NCBI RefSeq assembly: GCF_001297125.1
Contig: NZ_LHPC01000053.1
Coordinates: 1 to 64,000, forward strand
Origin: Pseudomonas sp. RIT-PI-q
GTDB taxonomy: Bacteria > Pseudomonadota > Gammaproteobacteria > Pseudomonadales > Pseudomonadaceae
Direction of reading: 5' to 3'
Length of the DNA stretch: 64,000 bases
The first letter of the stretch is position 1. Every line of letters begins with the position of its first letter. A program made the translations under genes and the position numbers. Positions 35,792 to 44,522 of the stretch are shown one piece after another. The notes under the pieces are model-generated. The model ran no database searches. It saw only the letters and a list, made by a program, of their open reading frames with translations, and was not told the DNA's origin.

Positions 35792-36774
35792 TGAAGTCGC
35801 AGACAGCTTCGGTGAGCCAGGGATCGATTCCTCTGCCCGTGGCCGAACAGGCCATGCATTGGCTGCTGGAGCTGCAAGAGCCGGAAGTCGACGCGCAAAC
35901 CCGTGCTGACTGGTTGAAGTGGCGACAGGCCGACGCGCTGCACGAAATGGCCTGGCAACGGGCGCAAGCCTTTTCTTCGCGCATGAACACCCTGCGTTCA
36001 CCTGGCCAGCAAGCGCTCGCCAGTGCCGTGCTGTCGCCGATGCTCTCGCGCCGCAGCGCGCTGAAAAACCTCGCCCTACTGTTGGCCGCCGCCGGTTCTG
36101 CCTGGACCGCCAAAGACACCTCGCTGGTGCAAGACTGGACCAGCGACTTCAGCAGCGCCGTCGGCGAGCGCCGCAGCGTGCAGTTGGCCGAACAGGTGCA
36201 GGTGCAACTCAATACCGACAGCGCCATCGACGTGCGTTTCGATCAGCAAGCCCGCTTGATTCACCTGCTGCGAGGCGAGATTCTCGTGGACGCACCACCC
36301 GGCCGGCCACTGTGGGTACACACTGCGCAAGGCCGGATTCAACTGCTGGGCCAACGTGTTGCCGTGCGCCAGCGCCAGGGCTTTACCCAGGCCAGCAGCC
36401 TTGCCGGAATAATCGGCATTTATCCGCTGGATCAACGCGACGGCTTTGCCACTGTGGCGCAAGGCCAAGTGGTCAGTTTCGATCACCGCCAGTTGCTGTC
36501 GCAGCGCCCACGTATCGGCACCGAGCAGGCCTGGAGCCACGGCATGATCATCGCCCAGGGCCAGCGCCTGGAGGATTTTCTGGCCGAACTGGCGCGTTAC
36601 CGTCGCGGGCATCTGGGCTGCGATCCGGGCCTTGCCGATTTGAAGGTTTCCGGCACCTTTCCACTGGATGACACTGACCGAGTGCTCGCGGCCGTGAGCG
36701 ATACCTTCAGCCTCGACGTGCACCACATGACGCGCTACTGGGTAACGCTAAAGTCGAAACGCGTCCACAGCTGA
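35791..36774 (+). CDS. FecR-type anti-sigma/signal transducer (system 2)
   Basis: A 327-residue regulator. N-terminal DUF4880 part with EQAMHWLLELQEPEVDAQTR, a membrane helix (about 92-108) preceded by SRRSALKNLALLLAAAG, which resembles a twin-arginine signal, then the periplasmic FecR domain (AVGERRSVQLAEQVQVQLNT) and a C-terminal STN-like region (LADLKVSGTFPLDDTDRVL). It should hold the upstream sigma factor until the receptor binds its siderophore. The start overlaps the sigma stop. Confidence 0.88.
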   Translation: MKSQTASVSQGSIPLPVAEQAMHWLLELQEPEVDAQTRADWLKWRQADALHEMAWQRAQAFSSRMNTLRSPGQQALASAVLSPMLSRRSALKNLALLLAAAGSAWTAKDTSLVQDWTSDFSSAVGERRSVQLAEQVQVQLNTDSAIDVRFDQQARLIHLLRGEILVDAPPGRPLWVHTAQGRIQLLGQRVAVRQRQGFTQASSLAGIIGIYPLDQRDGFATVAQGQVVSFDHRQLLSQRPRIGTEQAWSHGMIIAQGQRLEDFLAELARYRRGHLGCDPGLADLKVSGTFPLDDTDRVLAAVSDTFSLDVHHMTRYWVTLKSKRVHS

Positions 36775-36823
36775 ATCTTTTTTCCGTTCGGGTGAGCCGT
36801 TTTCGTTTCTCGCGAGACTTGTA

Positions 36824-36849
36824 TCCCCAAAGATCACTTTCATTGGGGA
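36824..36849 (+). promoter_or_regulatory. Hairpin covering the receptor ribosome site
   Basis: TCCCCAA (36824-36830) pairs with TTGGGGA (36843-36849). The GGGGA on the right arm is the likely Shine-Dalgarno, seven bases before the ATG at 36857, so the hairpin could hide it in the mRNA. Confidence 0.5.
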
Positions 36850-36856
36850 ATGACAC

Positions 36857-39295
36857 ATGCCGCACTCGCATCACATACGCCAACGGCGCCCACACCTGAT
36901 CAAGCAGCAACTCGCCGCCGCCGTCCTGCGGGGCATGGCATGCATGAGCGTTGCCGGTCCATGCATGCTGGCTTCGAGTTACCTCCAGGCGGGGCCATCG
37001 CAGGTTGACTTCACCATCCCGGCCGGACCGTTAAGCACTGCCCTGGCGCAATTGGGTGAAACCGCTCATGTGCTCATCAGCTATCCGGCGCAATTGACCG
37101 AAGGCCTGAGCACCCGTGGTTTGCAGGGTCGTTTCGACGTCGGCAGCGGGCTCGCGACGCTGTTGGCCGGCACCGACCTTGAAGCGTTGCGCGGCACCAA
37201 TGGCTCGTATCAGATTGCCCGGCGCCTGGGCACCGACGCCTTGCAACTGGACGCGCTGAGCATTTCCGGCAAAGCGCCCGGCTCGACCACCGAAAACAGC
37301 GGCTCCTACACCACGCTGTCGTCCAGCAGCTCGACGCGTCTGAACCTGACACCCCGCGAAACCCCGCAATCGCTGACGGTGATGACCCGCCAGCGGCTCG
37401 ATGACCAACGCCTGACCACCTTAAGCGACACCCTGGACGCGACACCCGGGATCATTGTGCTGCGCGACGGCCTGGGCGCGGAAAGCGACAGTTTCTGGTC
37501 CCGTGGTTTCGAGATCCAGAACTTCGAAATCGACGGCGTGCCGACCGTCACGCGCATGGATAACTACGCCCAGAGCATGGCCCAGTACGACCGTGTGGAA
37601 GTCGTTCGCGGGGCCACGGGCCTGATCAGCGGCCTGGGCAACCCTGCCGCCACCATCAACCTGATCCGCAAACGCCCGACCGCGCAGGCTCAGGCCAGCG
37701 TGACCGGCGAGGCGGGCAACTGGGATCGTTATGGCACTGGCTTCGACGTTTCCGGGCCGTTGACGGAAAGCGGCAACGTTCGCGGGCGTCTGGTGGCCGA
37801 CTACAAAACCGGCGGCGCCTGGATCGACCGTTTCAAGCAGGATTCGCAGTTGTTCTACGGCATTACCGAGTTCGACCTCAGCGAAGACACCCTGCTGACC
37901 ATGGGCTTCAGCTACCTGCGCACCGATGTCGAAGCGCCCTTGCGTTCGGGCTTGCCGACGCGTTTCCCGAATGGCGAGCGGACTCACCTGAGTCGCTCGA
38001 CCAACGGCTCCCCGGACTGGTCACACAATGATCATGAGCAGTCCAGTTACTTCACCTCCATCGAACAGCAACTGGGTAACGGATGGAGTGGAAAAATCGA
38101 GTTCACACACACCGAAAACAAATTCGATGAGGTGTTCACCTACCTCAATGGCACGCTGCAAACCGATGGCAGCGGCACCAATCTGTTGCCGGTCAAGTTC
38201 ACCGGCACACCGCGCCAGGACAATCTCGACGTCTACCTGACCGGGCCACTGAACCTGTTCGGTCGCGAACATGAGTTGATCGGCGGCCTGACGCTGTCCA
38301 GGTACAACGAGAGCGTCCCGAGTTACGGCGGCTGGCGGTACGACTATTCGGGGTCTGCCGAGGGTGCCATCGACAACCTGTTCGACTATGACGGCAATAA
38401 CCCGAAACCGGACTTTCCGGTCACCGGCAAATCGTCGATCGATGAAACCCAATATGCCGCCTACCTTACCGGGCGCTTTCACCTGACCGACGACTTGAGC
38501 CTGATACTGGGGGGCCGCGTCGTCGACTGGAAACGCGATACCGAAGACCGGCCTTATGCCGGCGATGAAACCGAGACCCACTCCAGGGAAACCGGTGTGT
38601 TCATTCCCTACACCGGCGTGGTCTACGACCTGACCGACGTCTGGTCGCTGTACGCCAGCTACACCAGCATCTTCAACCCCCAAGCCTCGTGGGTGCGTGA
38701 CGAAAACAACAAGCCGCTGGACCCGATGGAAGGCAAAGGCTACGAAGTCGGCATCAAGGGCAGTCACTACGACGGAATGCTCAATTCCAGCCTCGCCCTG
38801 TTCAAACTCAAGCAGGACAACCTGGCCGTGTGGCAGGCCGAGGCCCCGGGCAGCAACGTCTACAAAGCCGAACAAAACACCACCTCCAAAGGCGTGGAGA
38901 TGCAACTGGACGGTGAACTGGCCGAAGGCTGGCAACTCGGCGCTGGCTACGCCTACACGGTCACCACCAATGCTGACGACCAGCGCATCAACACCACCCT
39001 ACCCCGCCACAGCCTCAAAACCTTCACCACTTATCGACTGGGCGGCGAGCTCGACAAGTTGACCGTGGGTGGCGGCGTCAACTGGCAAAGCAAAGTCGGC
39101 AGCGACCTGCACACGTTCACCCAAGGCAGCTATGCGATTACCAATCTGCTGGCCCGCTATGACATCAGCAAAAACCTCAGCGCCTCGGTCAACCTGAACA
39201 ACCTCTTCGACCGTGAGTACTACAACTTCGCCGGCTACACCGGTAACTACGGTGCCCCGCGTAACCTGATGACCAGTTTCAAATACACCTTCTAA
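36857..39295 (+). CDS. TonB-dependent siderophore receptor, FpvA-like (system 2)
   Basis: An 812-residue outer-membrane receptor. A long signal region (about 1-46), an STN signalling domain (about 50-120, VDFTIPAGPLSTALAQL), plug with RETPQSLTVMTRQRLDDQ and VEVVRGATGLISGLGNPAATINLIRK, and barrel ending NLMTSFKYTF. Along the barrel it follows the FpvA pattern (SGPLTESGNVRGR, YLTGPLNLFGREHEL, LSLILGGRVVDWKRDT, YEVGIKGSHYDG). It is therefore likely for a ferri-pyoverdine or related hydroxamate siderophore, possibly one made by other bacteria. The cognate sigma and FecR lie directly upstream; no biosynthesis genes are near. Confidence 0.88.
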   Translation: MPHSHHIRQRRPHLIKQQLAAAVLRGMACMSVAGPCMLASSYLQAGPSQVDFTIPAGPLSTALAQLGETAHVLISYPAQLTEGLSTRGLQGRFDVGSGLATLLAGTDLEALRGTNGSYQIARRLGTDALQLDALSISGKAPGSTTENSGSYTTLSSSSSTRLNLTPRETPQSLTVMTRQRLDDQRLTTLSDTLDATPGIIVLRDGLGAESDSFWSRGFEIQNFEIDGVPTVTRMDNYAQSMAQYDRVEVVRGATGLISGLGNPAATINLIRKRPTAQAQASVTGEAGNWDRYGTGFDVSGPLTESGNVRGRLVADYKTGGAWIDRFKQDSQLFYGITEFDLSEDTLLTMGFSYLRTDVEAPLRSGLPTRFPNGERTHLSRSTNGSPDWSHNDHEQSSYFTSIEQQLGNGWSGKIEFTHTENKFDEVFTYLNGTLQTDGSGTNLLPVKFTGTPRQDNLDVYLTGPLNLFGREHELIGGLTLSRYNESVPSYGGWRYDYSGSAEGAIDNLFDYDGNNPKPDFPVTGKSSIDETQYAAYLTGRFHLTDDLSLILGGRVVDWKRDTEDRPYAGDETETHSRETGVFIPYTGVVYDLTDVWSLYASYTSIFNPQASWVRDENNKPLDPMEGKGYEVGIKGSHYDGMLNSSLALFKLKQDNLAVWQAEAPGSNVYKAEQNTTSKGVEMQLDGELAEGWQLGAGYAYTVTTNADDQRINTTLPRHSLKTFTTYRLGGELDKLTVGGGVNWQSKVGSDLHTFTQGSYAITNLLARYDISKNLSASVNLNNLFDREYYNFAGYTGNYGAPRNLMTSFKYTF

Positions 39296-39306
39296 TCTCC
39301 CCTCCA

Positions 39307-39395
39307 CTGTAGGAGCTGGCGCAGCCTGCGATCTTTTGACTTTGCTTTTAAAAAACAAGATCAAAAGATCGCAGCCTGCGGCAGCTCCTACAGGG
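39307..39395. repeat. REPIN-type inverted repeat
   Basis: CTGTAGGAGCTGGCGCAGCC..GATCTTTTG and its partner AAAAGATCGCAGCCTGCGGC.. flank an AT-rich loop, downstream of the siderophore receptor. It may end that transcript. Confidence 0.85.
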
Positions 39396-39522
39396 GGACG
39401 GGGTTGATGATTTTCTCGCGCAACTGGTCGCAATCCATCAATCCCGCCCCTGCCTCGCGCCCTAGATTAACTCCCAGAACACGTCGCCGTGCCGTGCGGC
39501 CAGTCACTGTGGAGATCGCCCC

Positions 39523-40692
39523 ATGCAAAACTTCCAAACCCGCAAACAGCAAAGCCCCGTCGAGGGTTGGGACCATCAGGATCCGGAAGAAGCCTTCACC
39601 CTGCCCTCGCGCTACTTTTTCGACGAGACCCTGTTCAAGGCCGAGCGCGACAATATCTTCATGCACGCTTGGCACGTGGCCGGGCACGTCAGCGAGTTCG
39701 CCGAGCCGGGCCAGTACGTGGTGACGGATCTGTTCGACCAGAGCGTGGTGGTGGCAAAAAATCGTCAGGGCCAGATCCATGCGTTCCACAACGTTTGCCA
39801 GCATCGCGGCAATCGCCTGCTCGAAGCGCGTCGCGGCACCACGGGCGGCGTGGTGCGTTGCGCCTATCACTCGTGGTGCTACGAAATGGACGGCAGCCTG
39901 CGCAGCGCGCCGCGTTGCGAGAAGATGAAGAACTTCGAATTGCAGCAGTTCAACATTCCGCAGATTCGCACGGAGGAACTGGGCGGGTTCATCTACTTCA
40001 ACCTCGACCCGGCAGCGCCGTCGTTGCGGGACTTGTTCCCCGGTGCCGATGAGGAAATGCGCCGGGTGTTTCCCGACCTCGAGAACATGCGCCTGATCGA
40101 GGAGCAGGACGTGATCGTGCCGGCCAACTGGAAGGTGATCATGGACAACTCCATCGAGGGTTATCACTTCAAGTTGTCCGGGCCGTGCCATATCGACCTG
40201 GCCAAGCTGATCGACTTCAAGGGCTATCAGTTGACCAAACGCGACAACTGGTGGACCTACGTTGCGCCGGCCAATCTCGCGGCGACCGAAGCCTACGGTG
40301 TGCCATTGAAAAGCGAGGTGAACGCGGACGAATGCTTTTTCAACATCGGCATGTGGCCGAACAACACCTTCTATACCTTCCCGTTCTCGGAGTTTCTCGG
40401 TTCGTTCATCATGATTCCGCTGGACGCCGAGCGCTCGCTGCTGCGCTTCGGTTACTACTCCACCAACAGCGAAACGGCGCCGGTCACCGAGTCTTGCATG
40501 AAGTGGATGAACGAGGATTTGGGGCCAGAAGACATCGCGCTGAACATCTCGGTGCAGAAAGGCCTGCATTCCCTCGGCTACGACCAGGGCCGCTACATGA
40601 TCGATGCCCAGCGCAGCAATGAAAGCGAGCATTTGGTGCATCACTTCCATCGGTTGGTGTTCAACGGGATTCATGGGCCCTCCGCCGCCTGA
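39523..40692 (+). CDS. Rieske non-heme iron oxygenase, quaternary-amine type
   Basis: A 389-residue oxygenase alpha subunit. Rieske 2Fe-2S ligands in VCQHRGNRL and RCAYHSWCY (residues about 91-119). The catalytic iron site has histidines in DNSIEGYHFKLSGPCH and an aspartate in LGPEDIALNISVQKGL. The residue that bridges the two centres, usually aspartate, is glutamate (IEGYH), as in carnitine monooxygenase CntA and related enzymes acting on quaternary amines. A demethylase or C-N-cleaving role is likely. No reductase partner is encoded next to it. GGAG precedes the ATG by nine bases. The neighbours (GMC oxidoreductase, aldehyde dehydrogenase, betaine-type binding protein) support a choline-like substrate. 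Confidence 0.82.
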   Translation: MQNFQTRKQQSPVEGWDHQDPEEAFTLPSRYFFDETLFKAERDNIFMHAWHVAGHVSEFAEPGQYVVTDLFDQSVVVAKNRQGQIHAFHNVCQHRGNRLLEARRGTTGGVVRCAYHSWCYEMDGSLRSAPRCEKMKNFELQQFNIPQIRTEELGGFIYFNLDPAAPSLRDLFPGADEEMRRVFPDLENMRLIEEQDVIVPANWKVIMDNSIEGYHFKLSGPCHIDLAKLIDFKGYQLTKRDNWWTYVAPANLAATEAYGVPLKSEVNADECFFNIGMWPNNTFYTFPFSEFLGSFIMIPLDAERSLLRFGYYSTNSETAPVTESCMKWMNEDLGPEDIALNISVQKGLHSLGYDQGRYMIDAQRSNESEHLVHHFHRLVFNGIHGPSAA

Positions 40693-40708
40693 GTCTATAC
40701 ACAGAACC

Positions 40709-40801
40709 TGTGGGAGCGGGCTTGCCCGCGATGAGGGAGTACCAGTCGACATTTGTGCTGCCTGATACACCGCTATCGCAGGCAAGCCAGCTCCCACAGG
40801 T
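40709..40801. repeat. REP pair between the oxygenase and GMC genes
   Basis: CCTGTGGGAGCGGGCTTGCC.. faces GGCAAGCCAGCTCCCACAGG, with mismatches. It splits two genes read in the same direction. Confidence 0.85.
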
Positions 40802-40852
40802 TGCGTGCCGTAACCGACTGATCCGTTTTTCATTGATGGAGCACAGCGAACC

Positions 40853-42514
40853 ATGACCGACCATGAGTTTGATTACCTGATTGTGGGCGCAGGGTCAGCA
40901 GGCTGCGTGCTGGCCAACCGTTTGGGCGAAGACCCGGCGGTGCGGATTCTGCTGCTGGAAGCCGGCCCGGCAGACAAGAGCTGGACCATCGACATGCCGT
41001 CCGCGGTGGGCATCGTGGTGGGCGGGACGCGCTACAACTGGAGCTACAACTCCGAGCCGGAACCGTATCTGGAGGGCCGCCGGATCGGCACGCCGCGAGG
41101 CCGGACGCTGGGCGGTTCATCGTCGATCAATGGCATGGTTTACATCCGTGGCCATGCCCGGGATTACGACGGCTGGGCCGCGCAAGGCTGTGACGGCTGG
41201 AGCTATCAGGAGGTGCTGCCGTACTTCAAACGAGCACAAACCCATGCCGATGGCGCCGACGATTACCGAGGCGCGACCGGGCACCTGCACGTCACGCCCG
41301 GCGATACGCAAACGCCGTTGTGTGCGGCATTCCTGGCGGCGGGCGCCGAGGCCGGATATGGCTTGAGCGATGACTTGAATGGCTATCGTCAGGAGGCATT
41401 CGGGCCGGTGGACCGCACCACCCGCAATGGCCGTCGCTGGAGTACCTCGCGCGGATATCTGAGCGAAGCACTGGCTCGCGGCAATGTGCGGGTGGCCACT
41501 GATGCGCTGGCGTTGCGCATCCTGTTTGATGGGAATCGCGCCATCGGGATCGAGTACGAACAGAGCGGTGAAATCCATCAAGTGCATGTCCGGCGCGAAG
41601 TGTTGCTGACCGCCGGGGCGATCAATTCGCCGCAGCTGTTATTGCTCTCGGGCATCGGTCCGGCGGCTGAACTGCGCGACTTGGGGATCAACGTGAAACT
41701 TGACCTGCCCGGCGTCGGCCGGCGGCTCAACGATCACCCGGACACCGTCGTGCAGTACCTGTGCAAGCAACCGGTGTCGCTGTATCCCTGGACCACCGCT
41801 CCGGGTAAATGGTGGATCGGTGCGCGGTGGTTCGCCACCCATGATGGCTTGGCGGCGAGCAATCATTTCGAAGCCGGGGCGTTTATCCGTTCCCGAGCGG
41901 GCGTAGAACACCCTGACCTACAGCTGACCTTCATGCCACTGGCCGTGCAACCCGGCAGTGTCGACCTGGTCCCGGGCCATGCGTTCCAGATCCACATCGA
42001 CCTGATGCGCCCCACCAGCCTGGGCAGCGTCACCCTGAACAGCGCCGACCCTCGACAGCCGCCGCGCATCCTGTTCAATTACCTGGAAACCGAGCAGGAT
42101 CGAGCTGACATGCGCGCGGGTGCGCGGCTGGTGCGCGAGATCATCGATCAACCGGCCATGGCCGCGTTCAAAGGTGAAGAGTTGGTCCCCGGCCCCGCCG
42201 CACAGAGCGACGAAGCGCTGGATGCCTGGGCCAGGCAGGTCACGGAAACCGGCTACCATGCCAGCGGCACCTGCAAGATGGGGCCGGTGGGCGACGCGGA
42301 AGCGGTGGTCGATCCGCAGCTGCGGGTGCATGGCATCGACGGCTTGCGGGTGGTGGACGCCTCGATCATGCCGGTGATCGTCAGCGGCAACACCAACGCG
42401 CCGACGGTGATGATCGCGGAAAAGGCCAGTGACATGATTCGCGGATTGACGCCTATAACGGCTACCAAGGCGCCGGTATGGATTCATCCGCAGTGGCAGA
42501 CACGGCAACGGTAG
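40853..42514 (+). CDS. GMC-family FAD oxidoreductase (choline dehydrogenase-like)
   Basis: A 553-residue flavoprotein of the glucose-methanol-choline family that oxidises an alcohol to an aldehyde. The N-terminal FAD site is FDYLIVGAGSAGCVLANRL; GGSSSINGMVYIRGHARDY is the second signature; ITAGAINSPQ-type LTAGAINSPQLLLLSGIG follows; and the C-terminal catalytic pair sits in GYHASGTCKMG and VSGNTNAPT. The family includes BetA and AlkJ; the substrate cannot be read from these motifs. Position beside a Rieske oxygenase and betaine-aldehyde-type dehydrogenase suggests an alcohol derived from a choline-like compound. The regulator gene begins 9 bp downstream. Confidence 0.85.
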   Translation: MTDHEFDYLIVGAGSAGCVLANRLGEDPAVRILLLEAGPADKSWTIDMPSAVGIVVGGTRYNWSYNSEPEPYLEGRRIGTPRGRTLGGSSSINGMVYIRGHARDYDGWAAQGCDGWSYQEVLPYFKRAQTHADGADDYRGATGHLHVTPGDTQTPLCAAFLAAGAEAGYGLSDDLNGYRQEAFGPVDRTTRNGRRWSTSRGYLSEALARGNVRVATDALALRILFDGNRAIGIEYEQSGEIHQVHVRREVLLTAGAINSPQLLLLSGIGPAAELRDLGINVKLDLPGVGRRLNDHPDTVVQYLCKQPVSLYPWTTAPGKWWIGARWFATHDGLAASNHFEAGAFIRSRAGVEHPDLQLTFMPLAVQPGSVDLVPGHAFQIHIDLMRPTSLGSVTLNSADPRQPPRILFNYLETEQDRADMRAGARLVREIIDQPAMAAFKGEELVPGPAAQSDEALDAWARQVTETGYHASGTCKMGPVGDAEAVVDPQLRVHGIDGLRVVDASIMPVIVSGNTNAPTVMIAEKASDMIRGLTPITATKAPVWIHPQWQTRQR

Positions 42515-42523
42515 AGATCACTG

Positions 42524-43588
42524 ATGAGTCATCAATCGTCCAATAATGCAGAAACCCGCTTCACCTGGCAGCGTGGCGATGTTGCGCCGCTGCGGGTGGC
42601 GGTGCTGCTGTTGCCGTCGTTTTCCAATTTCGGTCTGGCCGCCGTGCTGGAACCGTTGGCCATCGCCAATTGGCTGACCCAACGCCAATTGTTCGAGTGG
42701 TCGCTGTTGTCGCTGGACGGCGAACCGGTGCAGGCCAGCAATGGCCTGAGCACCGTGGCCAACGACGGGCTGCGCGCCGACCAGGGTTTCGATGTGTGCC
42801 TGGTGATCGCCAGTTTCGATGTGCATAAACACAGCCGCAACCTGGCGCTCAAGAGCTGGTTGCGCAAACAGGCGTTGTTCGGCGCGGTGCTGATGGGCGT
42901 GGAAACCGGCACTGAATTGTTGGCTGCGGCCGGTGTGCTCGACGGCTATGAAGCGGCCGTGCATTGGGACAACCTGCAAGGCTTTCAGGAAAGCTATCCC
43001 CGCGTTCACGCCAAGCCGCAGCTTTATACGCTTGAGCGTCAGCGCATGACCTGCGCCGGTGCAACCACCACGCTGGACATGTTGCTCGGCTGGATCGGCC
43101 AAAGCATCGACAGCGATCTGGCACGGGAAATTGGCATGCACCTGTTGATGGGCCACGTGCGCGCGCCGGCGGACAATCAACTCGATAACGGCTTGACCCA
43201 TAACGGCCTGTACGGCAGCAAGATTCGCCGCGCGGTGCAGTTGATGGAAAAGGCCCTGGAGGAGCCACTCGATTGCGAAGCGATTGCCAGCCAGGTCGGC
43301 CTCTCGCGCCGGCAACTGGAGCGGCAATTCAAACATCAAACCGGCCTGTCACCGCTCAAGTACTACATCACGTTGCGGTTGGCTAAAGCCCACAGCCTGT
43401 TGCAACAAACTCGCCTGAGCGTCGCGCAAGTGGCGGCCTGTTCGGGGTTTGGTTCGCTGGAGCATTTCTCCCGGACCTATCGCGCGCGTTTTGGTTGCCC
43501 GCCCAGCGAGGACCGCAGCCAGGTCTGGACCGCCCCGGTGATGCGCCAGCCGTTGCGCAAGGAGCACCGGCCGACCGAGGCCGATTGA
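42524..43588 (+). CDS. GATase1-AraC transcriptional regulator (GbdR/CdhR family)
   Basis: A 354-residue regulator with an N-terminal DJ-1/PfpI-like domain (RVAVLLLPSFSNFGLAAVLEPLAIAN, about 22-200) and a C-terminal AraC double helix-turn-helix (AIASQVGLSRRQLERQFKHQTG, then VAQVAACSGFGSLEHFSRTYRARFG in two turns). This architecture is that of GbdR, CdhR, SouR and ArgR of Pseudomonas, which control betaine, carnitine, sarcosine and arginine use. It starts 9 bp after the GMC gene and probably activates this module on sensing its substrate or a product. Confidence 0.9.
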   Translation: MSHQSSNNAETRFTWQRGDVAPLRVAVLLLPSFSNFGLAAVLEPLAIANWLTQRQLFEWSLLSLDGEPVQASNGLSTVANDGLRADQGFDVCLVIASFDVHKHSRNLALKSWLRKQALFGAVLMGVETGTELLAAAGVLDGYEAAVHWDNLQGFQESYPRVHAKPQLYTLERQRMTCAGATTTLDMLLGWIGQSIDSDLAREIGMHLLMGHVRAPADNQLDNGLTHNGLYGSKIRRAVQLMEKALEEPLDCEAIASQVGLSRRQLERQFKHQTGLSPLKYYITLRLAKAHSLLQQTRLSVAQVAACSGFGSLEHFSRTYRARFGCPPSEDRSQVWTAPVMRQPLRKEHRPTEAD

Positions 43589-43590
43589 TC

Positions 43591-44319
43591 TCACAGCCGA
43601 TAGCCCGGCTCTTCTTCGTCGAGAATGCCCATCAGTGCGTTGAAATGCTTGTCGGCAAAACCCGGATAATCGAGCCACTGCCGGCAGGTCTTGCGCGCGA
43701 TCTCATCGCTGGCGATGCGCAACTCGCGACCGGTTGAAAGCGCGGTGATGTAGGTCTCGCAAGCCCGCTCGAAGTAGTACAGGTCATCAAATGCCTGGGC
43801 GATGGTTGGCGCCGCGACCAACAGGCCGTGGTTGCCCATCAGTAGAATCGGTTTGTCGCCCAACAGGTGGCTGACCCGCTCGGCCTCCTCCCCCAATCCC
43901 ATCCCGTCGAACCCGTCGTCAATGGCCACACGTTCGAAAAAGCGCATGCCATTCTGCTCGATCGGCGGCAGCCGCGAATCCGCCAGGCAGGCCAGCGCCG
44001 TCGCGTATTTGGAGTGGGTATGCAGGATGCAACGGGCGTGGGGCTGGTTGCGGTGCAAGGCGCTGTGCAAGGCCCATGCGGTGATGTCCGGCGCGTCCGG
44101 CCGGTCGAGACTGGCCGGGTCATCAGCGTTCACCAACAGCAAGTCACTGGCCATGATCCGCGAGAAATGCTTGCCGTAGGGGTTGATCAAAAACTCCCGA
44201 CCGTCCCCCGAAACCGCGACGCTGAAGTGATTGGCAATCGACTCGTGCAGGTTCAGCCGCGCGGCCCAGCGAAAGGCGCAGGCCAGGCGGATTCTCAGTT
44301 GCTCGACAGGTTGATTCAT
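43591..44319 (-). CDS. Class II aldolase/adducin family protein
   Basis: A 242-residue protein with the class II aldolase fold. Zinc ligands are present in CILHTHSKYATAL and MGNHGLLV, and the substrate-binding NHFSVAV and NPYGKHF stretches lie near the N-terminus. Members cleave or decarboxylate small hydroxylated acids and sugars, or are inactive in this role. ATG at 44319 is chosen because a GGGG stretch precedes it and upstream residues do not look like the family. It converges with the regulator gene (stops 2 bp apart) and diverges from the aldehyde dehydrogenase. Its reaction in this module is unknown. Confidence 0.83.
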   Translation of the reverse strand: MNQPVEQLRIRLACAFRWAARLNLHESIANHFSVAVSGDGREFLINPYGKHFSRIMASDLLLVNADDPASLDRPDAPDITAWALHSALHRNQPHARCILHTHSKYATALACLADSRLPPIEQNGMRFFERVAIDDGFDGMGLGEEAERVSHLLGDKPILLMGNHGLLVAAPTIAQAFDDLYYFERACETYITALSTGRELRIASDEIARKTCRQWLDYPGFADKHFNALMGILDEEEPGYRL

Positions 44320-44522
44320 CGCGTCCCCCACAGATCGCTTATCGGATGGTTGGCAGTGTAGAGAGACGCCGTGCGCGCACTTGACGGGAAACGACATTGG
44401 CTGCCGTTATCCCGCGGCGTTGCAGCCGTGGGAAAACGGCGTGGTTATGCCGCGTTTGATCAAGAGCAGCGCTGCCAACGCCGCCATAGTGACCGCCACG
44501 ACCCACTTGGCTGGAGACGCAA

